Positions 48,808-57,074 of a stretch of DNA of 64,000 nt are shown piece after piece. Source of the stretch: Cenococcum geophilum 1.58 (taxonomy: Eukaryota; Ascomycota; Dothideomycetes; Gloniales; Gloniaceae); NCBI GenBank assembly GCA_001692895.1, contig KV748249.1, forward strand, positions 310,001 to 374,000, written 5' to 3'. Numbering within the stretch: the first letter of the stretch is position 1; the number at the start of each line of letters is the position of its first letter. The notes beneath the pieces are model-generated. The model saw only the letters and a list, made by a program, of their open reading frames with translations. It was not told the DNA's origin and searched no databases. The position numbers and the translations under genes were made by a program.

Positions 48808-51118
48808 TCCTTTAGGTTATCGTATTTAATATAGAGTCTATCTATATCTGCTAAGCAAAGTAGGAAGGAAGTATCTGCTTTAATGATATAGAATTATACC
48901 TTGCCTATAGGGCTGTTAACGTCTATAGTTCCAATAGATGTAGAGGCTCCGATCCCAAATTAGATAGTTACTTAGCTTTTAGTTAACGTGTTAAGACTTA
49001 CGGACTTATCTACGGCCTGTAGAGCTTGGAATTAACCGTAGCTAGCTATAGACTTACGCGAAGTACTTATATTAATTATGATTCCTATAAAGACCGTTAA
49101 GGTATATTATGACGCTGTGGCTGTAGCCGTACTGTAGGCAAATGGGTCGGTCTCCGTGTAAGGTTCCGTAGTAGACTCCGTAGTAAGTTTTAAAGCCGTA
49201 AGCAGGTGTATATAAGCCTTATTAGCTAGTTCTACGCTTATAGAGGTTGCTTCCTCTATAGTAAGTGTTCTAAAGGTAGTGATATAGGTAGAACTATTAT
49301 TAGGTTCTCCGGCATCGCTTCTAGAGTTATTAGCGTCGTGTATGTAGGCTTTAAAGTCTAAGTTATCCTCTTTATCTCTTTCGCAGACGGCGACGTATTA
49401 TTTAAAGTGGTTGTCAAAGTTGCCCTTATTGCGGCCCTTGATATTAATAAAACGTCTCTTATAGTCGTCTCTGGACTAATTACGCTCCTCCTCTATATAT
49501 TTCCACGAATGGCAGTCCTCCTTCTTATAGACGTAGCACTTGGCCTTTAGTCTACTGTTGGTTCTATAGGGGCGATTGCTGCCGTAGCAATTGGTGTTTC
49601 GGTCTCAATTCTGGTTATTTTAGTAATAGCGTTGATCCGTAAAGAAGGCTTAATAAGACGATCTTATTAAGGCCTATAGGGGGTGTTCTTTTTCCCACAT
49701 AATAATGGAGGATTATAGCTTGCTGATTAACTAAGAGAGGTCTTCTAAAGGGTTAGAGACAGTAATATGGCATGCTGGTACTCCCTAGTAAGTAGTAACT
49801 AGCTTATTTATAAGAATACGGTTTGTATAGAAGTCTAGGTATAGTCTGTAGCGTTACTTTAGCAGCTTATCTATAAGTAGTTGGAAGTTCTAATAGATTG
49901 ACTTATTAGGGTTCTCATCTATAACTCCTTAGAGGGTTATACTGTTCCACTTTATAAGATTCTTGCGGTAGTATTCTAGCCCTTTAAAGAACTGTCGTAT
50001 ATAGTTATAGGCTTTAGTAAAAGGTCTTGACTTAAGGTTGCTGTTATAGTAGTGGTCCTAAGTAAGCCCTTTTAGTATGCTAGGGAATGCCACTACGTAG
50101 CCTTTTAGTGGTAAGCCAGATCTCTTATAGATATTATAAAAGATAGTCAGCTTAAAGTTAAAGCTGTCGTTGACTCCATTGTACTTTTAGTCGTCTGTGT
50201 AGATCTTTGCAATTATAGCTACCTCCTTACTATATCTAGATCCTTGCTTAGGTCCTTGCTCTACGCTAGGCATAGCTAATTCGGGTGGTATATATATATA
50301 TGGCTGCTGCGGTTACTATAGCTACTACAGTTACTGCTCTCTTAGCTATAGCAGTTGGTTAATAAGAGCGTGGATTTAGTTATAATTAGAGGATTAAGGA
50401 CTAGGAGGGGTAGCGGGGGTAGTAGGGGTAGCAATTAGAGTAGCTAGCGGTGCAGCAATCGGAGTAGATCTGGGGGGGGTAGTAGGGGTAGTAGGGGCAG
50501 CGACCGGGGTAGCTGGCGGTGCTATAATTAGGGTAGCTGGCGGTGTAGCAACCGGAGTAGCTAGTGGTACAGCGGCTGGAATAGCTGGTGGTATAGCGGC
50601 TGGAATAGCTAGTAGAGTTAGTGGAGTACCTAGTGGTGGGGCTAGAGGTATAGCAAGCTTGTCTAAGGTTGAATTAAGTTAGTCTTACAGAGTTATTGTA
50701 ATCATTAGCTTTACCTCTATAAGGGCCGCGATAAGCTCCTTATCCGTCTATTTATAAAACTCTTCTTTATTGGTAACGTCCGTTAGCACCTTGCCAAGGG
50801 TATACCTCTTATCTTACTTAACAACGTATACTCCTTTCTTAACTAGGTAGTTACGGATTCCCGCTCTAGTTTTAGATCGTACTTGTTTAAAGAGCTCTAG
50901 TATAAAGTCTTTAAAGTCTTCCTAATACACTGTCTATAGTGAAAAGTCTATAAGGTTATGTTATATATATAGGTGCATCTTAGTCTCCATATACTCCGCT
51001 AGATTATTATCTATAGCCGTCTCTAAGTTAATTCCGTAGCCATATTTAGCAATTCTTTCCTTCTAGTTAATTTCTATATTATCGTGTCTTTATATATAAG
51101 GGTAGTCGTTGTTTAGAA

Positions 51119-51160
51119 GTTAAGGTTAAGGTTAAGGTTAAGGTTAGGGGTATAAAGGTG
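51119..51160. repeat. Short AAGGTT array
   Basis: Four to five copies of AAGGTT inside the leader/gag border of Copia F. It is not the fungal telomere unit. Confidence 0.75.
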
Positions 51161-51246
51161 AGGGTGTAAGGGTGTGTGCGTGTCCCCTTAACAAATCTAT
51201 AGTTTTTAAAGACTAAAGACTAAAGACGATTCTTAGCAAAGATACG

Positions 51247-51605
51247 GTCCTCTAGGCGATCTTACGCGTTAGCAGTTAAGTTAATACGTGGTCTTAAGCT
51301 TTAAGGTCCTCTAGGCAATCTAACGCGTTAACAGTTAAGTTAATACGTGGTCTTAAGCTTTAAGGGTAACGTAGCTCTCTTTAAGTAAAGATACAATTCT
51401 CTAGGTAATCTTACGCGTTAGTAATTAAGCTAATACGTAGTCTTGAGCTTTAAGGGTCCTCTAGGCGATCTAACGTATTAGTAAGCTAATACGTGGTCTT
51501 AAGCTTTAAGGGTAACGTAGCTTTCTCCTTTAACTAAAATAGGGCGATAGCTCTGCAATCTAACGCGTTAGCAGTTAAGCTAATGCATGGTTTTAAGCTT
51601 TGCTA
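51247..51605 (-). repeat. Leader tandem repeats of Copia F
   Basis: Five copies of a unit containing TCTAACGCGTTAGCAGTTAA and GCTAATACGTGGTCTTAAGC, starting near 51247, 51306, 51397, 51458 and 51549. Spacing varies between about 60 and 90 bases because some copies carry an extra GGGTAACGTAGCT segment. They lie between the 5' LTR and gag. Confidence 0.88.
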
Positions 51606-51640
51606 TTGCGTATTTCCTAATCTATACATCTACTAATTAG

Positions 51641-51813
51641 TATTAGTATACTCGCTTTATTAACGTGCACGAATATTACTTATAGTGGTACGTATGCGGT
51701 ATTAAAGTTGGTAGTTGATTGTTTTTACTAGAAGTAAGGGGTTGCTCCAAGGTCAGGTTAGCTAACCTCGCTACGTGGTCCCGTGACTACGTTATATAAT
51801 TAACGTTCCGATA
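51641..51813 (-). repeat. 5' LTR of Copia F
   Basis: 173 bases, the partner of 45446-45618 with transition differences, followed by TSD TTAAC. Confidence 0.88.
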
Positions 51814-51818
51814 TTAAC

Positions 51819-53935
51819 TAAAGGTGCCAAAGACCTAAAATAGGTAGTACCTAACGGTAGTTATTATATAAGAGCGCGGCCTCCGCCTACTCCCGCTTAT
51901 AGGCGTATATAAGCTTTACGGTTTTCTAATTACTATATACTAAATATAATCGGTCCTAGAAATTAGTATTATAATTAAGTTATAGTTGCTCTAAGAAGAT
52001 CGTCTTAAGTATATAGTAGTTGCTATTTATAGTAGCCTCGCTCTCTATAATAGGGCCTAGGTTTATATAAGTTGTCTTTATAGATAGTAGAATATTAATC
52101 TCCGGTATACGCGGATATTTAAGCTTAGTACTAAATTTAAAAATACTATTTATAGCGGCTAGATATATATTTTATAAAGCATCTATAATTATAAATATAG
52201 ATATCTAATTTTAAACGCTATTATATATATTACTTAGCGCCTTAGCAATATTCTTAATCTAAAGTTATATACGGTTATATAGTATACTTTAAAAAAGGCC
52301 ACTAGGGGGAATATAAGATCCGTAGATAAGCTTTCCAGTAGTATAGAAATAGAAAACACTAGTATCTCTAATTAACTAATATCGTATCTACTTAAAGTAG
52401 TTAAAGTAGTTATATATAATATAGATATCATTAAGAGTAGACATTAATTAAAGGTAGGTCTTTAATAGCGTTAGCGCCAGTATATCCGCCGCTAGTATTA
52501 TAACCTTCCTTAGAGCGTTTAGCTAACCCTATCTTCTGGCAATTAAGCGTTTTATATCCGGTAATAAGCCCTAGTCTATAAAACAGTAATAAAACCTAAT
52601 GCTTTATACTTATACCTTAAAGATAAAGACTAAGAAGCTAAGTAAAATAGTTAGTAGAGCTTTAAGCGCAACCTAATAAAAGGATAGACGTAAGAAAAAT
52701 AACCCGCCCTAAGTGCAGATTTTATAATTTATTAGTTCTTAATTATACCAATAGTCCTTCTATTAGTTAGTAGAGTAAAGGAGTATATTAGCTAATTACC
52801 TTATAGCCCTTTAAGAGTTAAACGTCTTTAAACTTCAGATCTAACTTCTATAGGCTAAAGATAACTGTCTTCTACTAAAGATTACAAATATAACTATATT
52901 AATTAGTTCCGAATAGATATTTACAGTCTCTATAATCGTATTATGGATTTCTTCGTCCCTTAGAAGGGTAGCAATAAGCCCCTTTACCTTCTTCTTTTTA
53001 CCTTCTTTTTTTACACCTCGTCCTTTTTTACGCCTTATCTTCTATTAGTACCAAGTTATAGCCATACTAAAGAAAGGTTATTAAAGGACTATCGCCAGTC
53101 CCGTAAATGCTCTAAAATAACTTTAACCTTTTCTTCCTTTATTACCGGGCGTAATATCTACTTAGGGGATACTCTAGCTGGCGTTTAGATAGGCGTCCGC
53201 CCGTTAACTAATATTATATTTATAGTTAGGGTGGGCAGTTTAACTGTTAATATATTATCCGTTTAGCGGCGCTTTCTACTTAACATCGCGGAGGCTAATA
53301 GGGTAGATATGTCTATTAATTATAGAGCTACTTCTACGGATTAATTTAACGGTATTTCTAAAATAATAGCTATTATAGGGGTATAGATTAATTTTATTAA
53401 AAAAGGTGACTGCTTTTATATATAAATAACGTCGTATCGCTTAAGAAACGTTAGAAAAGTCCCTTAGACCATAGAATTAACTTTTTAACAAAAAAGGTTA
53501 GCAATATCCGCTTACGGATATACGTATATCCGCTAATTAATTCTATAGTCTAAGCTTAACTACTGAGGTAATCTAAAAGCGTTTAGTAAGTTTTATTAAA
53601 AGTATAAGCAAAATCCGTAAAACGGGTATTGCGGATATCTAATTAATTTATTTATATAACGCGTTATTATTACCAAAAGCTAATATAATATTTTTAAGAC
53701 CTAGGGCTTCTAAATAGTATAAATTTTATAATATGGCTATCGCTTAGTCCTAATATTAATTTTGTTAAAGTTAAAAAATGCGTTATTAAAAGCATAAGCA
53801 TATATTATATCTTATTAAATAGTCTGCTAATATAGATAAAATTATACAGATATATAGATATCTACTACTCAAAGCTATTGCAACACTTAGTAGGTGCTAT
53901 AGTTGGGTCCTTCCTTGAAAATATTCTCCCTTAGC
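51819..53935. other. Degraded region G, right part
   Basis: Continuation of the region split by Copia F. Minus-strand stretches near 53.2-53.0 kb look coding (basic, KKKV-rich, after a stop-poor start) and could be the N-terminal side of the same relic gene as 44.2-45.2 kb. From 53.35 to 53.9 kb there is only AT-rich sequence, with several AATTTTRTTAAA motifs. Confidence 0.35.
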
Positions 53936-53963
53936 CCGGAGTGCCTCCACTACTACTAGGGGG

Positions 53964-54075
53964 CAGAGCTTCGTGCAGAGCCTTAGTAGAGCCTCGTGCA
54001 GAACCTTAGTAGAGCCTCGTACAGAGCCTCATGCAGAGCCTCGTGCAGAGCTTCGTGCAGAGCCACGTGCAGGCG
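53964..54075. repeat. AGAGCCTCGTGC minisatellite
   Basis: About nine 12-15-bp units of the AGAGCYTCGTGC type, then CGTGCAGACGTGTAGACG units. They are related to the arrays at 38119-38340 and 54407-54560. Confidence 0.85.
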
Positions 54076-54406
54076 TGCAGACGTGTAGACGTGCAGACGT
54101 TCGTACGGGCGATCAATTGCAGAGACGTTTGCAGAGACGATTATATAGGCAATTGACCGATTGACTATATAGGAGTTTGTACGGGCGTTTGTACGGGCGA
54201 TTGTAGAACCTTCCTAGTATATTAGTGCTGCGTGTTAGTAGAGCTTTAGAGCTCTATATAGGTGAAGAAAAGAGACTATATATACATGAGGTAGGTGGTG
54301 AAACGCTGATAACGATGCTAACGATAGAGCTGACGACTACGATTTATAATTGCCACTGTCGACAACGCCACTTAGTCGGTATTTGGTAATGGGAATCGAC
54401 GATAGG
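54076..54406. other. Intergenic stretch between minisatellites
   Basis: Contains short CGTTTGTACGGGCG and GTTTGCAGAGACG repeats (54095-54205) and otherwise unique sequence of balanced composition. No gene is seen. Confidence 0.5.
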
Positions 54407-54560
54407 GCTTCGAGTAGAGCTTCGAGCAGAGCTTCGAGCAGAGCTTTGAGCAGAGCTTCATGCGGAGCTTCGGGTAGAGCTTCGTGGGGAGCTTCGTGCA
54501 GAGCTTTTGTAGAGCTTTGGTAGAGCTCCGTGTAGAGCTCCGTGNAGAGCTCCGTGCAGG
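54407..54560. repeat. 12-bp minisatellite
   Basis: Twelve to thirteen tandem copies of GCTTCGAGCAGA and variants (later units GCTCCGTGTAGA). The period is a multiple of three, which explains the 74-codon open frame on the minus strand here; I do not call it a gene. Confidence 0.92.
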
Positions 54561-55024
54561 TCTCCCCCTGAGCTTCGTTCCGTAGAGCTCTCGCAAAGCT
54601 CCACAGCTCTACGCAGAGGGCTGGCGGCGTGGGCGTAAGCGTTCAGCGTTGGTGTTTACTGAGCGGCTCGGCGGTAGGTAGAATTAGGGCCTCTACGGCG
54701 ACGAATTCCTCTTAACGTCGCGCGCGTATAAGGAGTTAAAGATCTCATTACTTATAGAGTAGGCTTTTCTCTATAATTTGGTGTAATTTTTATGTCGATA
54801 GGTATTGTGGGGGGGTAGATCAATTTTGTTAAAGTTAATGAGGTCTTCTCATATAAGGCCATATTCGATAACTATCATATATTGGGGGGGCTGATTTGGC
54901 GCGGTTACGACCCTGGTTAATACGAGGTTAGGGCTGACCCCTACTAATAATACGCCCGAACCCCGTACGAGGTCGGGCAGCGACCGCCCCCGAGTACTTT
55001 TGCACGCGATTTTGGGCGAAAAGG
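54561..55024. other. Border between repeat block and gene-bearing sequence
   Basis: Composition rises from AT-rich to balanced across this stretch. No gene is seen. 54790-54835 is a less altered relative of 53350-53395 (differences mostly G/A and C/T), so it belongs to a repeat also present in region G. 54860-55010 is GC-rich and unique in the window. Confidence 0.5.
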
Positions 55025-55026
55025 TA

Positions 55027-55085
55027 AGAGTATGGTGCATTGCGGATGCATATAGACAGAATTTTAAGCGATTTTTGACCAAGTC
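55027..55085 (+). repeat. Left terminal inverted repeat of Tc1/mariner
   Basis: 59 bases starting AGAGTATGGTGC, the mirror of 56441-56499. Confidence 0.93.
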
Positions 55086-55230
55086 AATCTGCAGTAGACG
55101 TGATCACGCCTGCGTACTGTGAATACTGCCGTGACTTGCCGCCTGTTCTCACCAAAATCAAAACATTGACGCGCCCGTATACACCCCCATTACCCCCCAT
55201 TACCCCCCCTTGCTCTACACGTCTTCTAAA

Positions 55231-56355
55231 ATGAGCTCCCCTGCGCGTGGTCCAACGCGTAAAAGCCATATAAAGACTCCAACACGCGTACGAATTCGTA
55301 CTTACGATGAAATGGGACTAACGCAAAGAGAAATCGTTAAAAAGCTAATAGAAGAGCGTGGGGTTAGTGTACACCAATCAACAATCTCTCGCATTATTGC
55401 CTCAAAGCGTAGCAAAAGAATTAAGCCAAAGGGCAAGGAACGCAAGCTATCAGAACGTGCAGTTCGCTATGTTACAAGATTAATTCGCCAGGGCTGGTTC
55501 GGCAGAAGAATGACTTACCAACGACTTATTAAATAGCTGGATCTTAAAGTCTCCCGTTGGACGCTTGGCCGCCCGCTTCGATATTATGGCTGGAAGCGTT
55601 GTGTTGCCTGCCGTTGTCCCTTTATTTCTGAAAAGTAAACAGCTAAACGACTTGATTGGGCCCGCCGACATGTCAACTGGACGGTTAACGCGTGGGCTAC
55701 GGTCATTTGGTCAGATGAGGCTACATTTATGACGGGCGAACGTGGAAGGCTTTATATTACACGTCGCGTATGGGAGAAGTCGCACCCAGATTGCATACAA
55801 TCGGTATATCGCTCAGGGAGAACCTCGTTTATGGTATGGGGTGCAATTGGATGGGGGTGGAAATTAAAGCTGGTGTTCTTGGAGAGACGCCATGGCAAGA
55901 GAGGTATTAATAGTAGAGATTACGCAGAGCAAGTGCTTGAAGTAAGATACCTAATCTCGAATATCTCAAGGCTCTACTAACTAAATCTACCAAAACAGGA
56001 GGTAGTGGGCCCATTTCTCCAAGATATGGAACCCGACACTATCTTCATGGAGGACGGCGCCAAGGTGCATCTTGGCTTTGCAAAAGCTGTTCGTAAGGCT
56101 CTTAATATTCGAGGATTTAGTCAATGGTGGCCACCAAGCTCTCCTGATTTAAACCCAATTGAAAAGGTATGGCGTTGGATAAAGGCCCGAATTACACAAA
56201 TGGATAAGTTTCCAACTACGCTTGATGAGCTTAAGCAAGTCGTTTAGGATCTTTGGGACGAGATGGATCCTTACCGGTTTATTAAACATATCGAGAGCAT
56301 GCCTAAAAAGCTTGAGGAAGTTATCAAACGACGTGGCGGAGCTACTGTATACTAA
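55231..56355 (+). pseudogene. Tc1/mariner transposase, lightly decayed
   Basis: Cut-and-paste transposase of the Tc1 branch. The first ATG in frame is 55231 (upstream in-frame TTG ignored). A 57-bp intron fits 55942-55998 (GTAAGA, branch CTAAC, ACAG), joining QVLE to EVVGPF and giving 355 codons, close to the usual ~340. The N-terminal helix-turn-helix half (residues 10-100) includes GLTQREIVKKL and STISRII. Catalytic residues are D162 (WSDEATF), D256 (MEDGAKVH) and E292 (SPDLNPIEKVW); D256 to E292 leaves 35 residues by my count, one more than the classic DD34E. Three in-frame stops (codons 102, 136, 320) are each explained by single C-to-T or G-to-A changes, so this copy is probably inactive. 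It sits alone between the transposon nest and the NLR gene. Confidence 0.88.
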
Positions 56356-56440
56356 ATTGTGGTATATTTGGAGGCGTTTTGGTGTTGCAAGATATTGGTG
56401 ACGTAATATACTTAGGCGTGATTACAACTACACGCAGACC

Positions 56441-56499
56441 GACTTGGTTAAAAATCGCTTAAAATTCTGCCTATATGCATCCGCAATGCACCATACTCT
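56441..56499 (-). repeat. Right terminal inverted repeat of Tc1/mariner
   Basis: Ends GCACCATACTCT next to the TA duplication. Confidence 0.93.
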
Positions 56500-56501
56500 T
56501 A

Positions 56502-57074
56502 CAACCCCTTGTTTGACGCTTAGCTCATTTTGGTAAGGCGACTGCTAAGAGTGGCGCGGCGCAAGGACCTGACACATTGTCAGACATGGTCGTACAGTAT
56601 TCCGTGGAGGCGCAGCAAGGAGGAACGGGCGGGGTCAGCACAGCCTGCCACACATCGACGAGTGAGCCTGGCGACAGTGTGCATTGCATGGCAAGGTTTT
56701 CTAACAGTATCCAAGCCTCCCAGCTACTCAAAAGGTTTCAAGTTTCTTCGACCCCTTCCTAGAGCGGATGAACAAGGTAGAAGCACTGCGCGCACGGCGT
56801 TAGGATTTATGACCGTTCCAGATGGAATGTGCGCTGTTTCTAATTGTGTGCGAGGTTTGAAACGCAGTCCTACTGCGTGTCGCGCTTATAGCTGCCCCTC
56901 TCAGCTAAGATGCAATGGATTTGGGGGCCAGCCTGATACCCCTCAGTTCCTACTGGGGCGACAAACCGCTCATAGAGTAGAAGCTTTTCTTGGGCTCATC
57001 GGCACATGCATCCTTAAACCCACCTACTCCAGCTACTCAGCCTAGTGCCGGAGAGCTGGGGGATACGCTTCACC
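56502..57074 (+). other. Upstream region of the NLR-like gene
   Basis: 573 bases of balanced composition between the Tc1 element and the NLR start codon. Open frames of 60-171 codons exist on both strands, but none shows a domain or a consistent start context, and they overlap each other. It presumably holds the promoter and 5' untranslated region. I see no clear TATA box; a CT-rich stretch lies at 57025-57045. Confidence 0.45.

Larger units (their letters stand above)
45446..51813 (-). mobile_element. Copia F: Ty1/Copia retrotransposon, minus strand, broken
   Basis: 6,368 bp with 173-bp LTRs (45446-45618 and 51641-51813) and TSD TTAAC (45441-45445 and 51814-51818). Minus-strand order: tandem-repeat leader (51.6-51.2 kb), gag with an alanine/proline/threonine-type low-complexity segment at 50.66-50.40 kb and a CYVYKKEDCHSW zinc-knuckle-like motif near 49.53 kb, integrase at about 48.6-47.9 kb (MVERYYSPLR-like motif), then reverse transcriptase and RNase H at 47.6-46.0 kb. 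Complete in outline and broken by many RIP-type stops. A cluster of ambiguous bases lies at 48733-48807. Confidence 0.87.
55027..56499 (+). mobile_element. Tc1/mariner DNA transposon
   Basis: 1,473 bp flanked by TA on both sides (55025-55026 and 56500-56501). Terminal inverted repeats of at least 59 bases start AGAGTATGGTGCATTGCGG (55027-55085 against 56441-56499), with two mismatches, and weaker similarity continues inward for ~30 bases. It holds one transposase gene on the plus strand. It is far less decayed than the elements to its left. The flanks would join as GGCGAAAAGG-TA-CAACCCC without it. Confidence 0.95.

Noticed and set aside
51119-51160. Interstitial telomere repeat
   Set aside because: The unit is AAGGTT, not the TTAGGG/CCCTAA unit usual in filamentous fungi, and it lies inside Copia F.
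54372-54596. 74-codon minus-strand frame as a repeat protein
   Set aside because: A 12-bp tandem array automatically gives an open frame; no start context or domain supports a gene.
56530-57045. 171-codon frame upstream of the NLR gene as a separate gene
   Set aside because: No recognisable domain, and overlapping frames of similar quality occur on both strands; it is more likely promoter or leader sequence.
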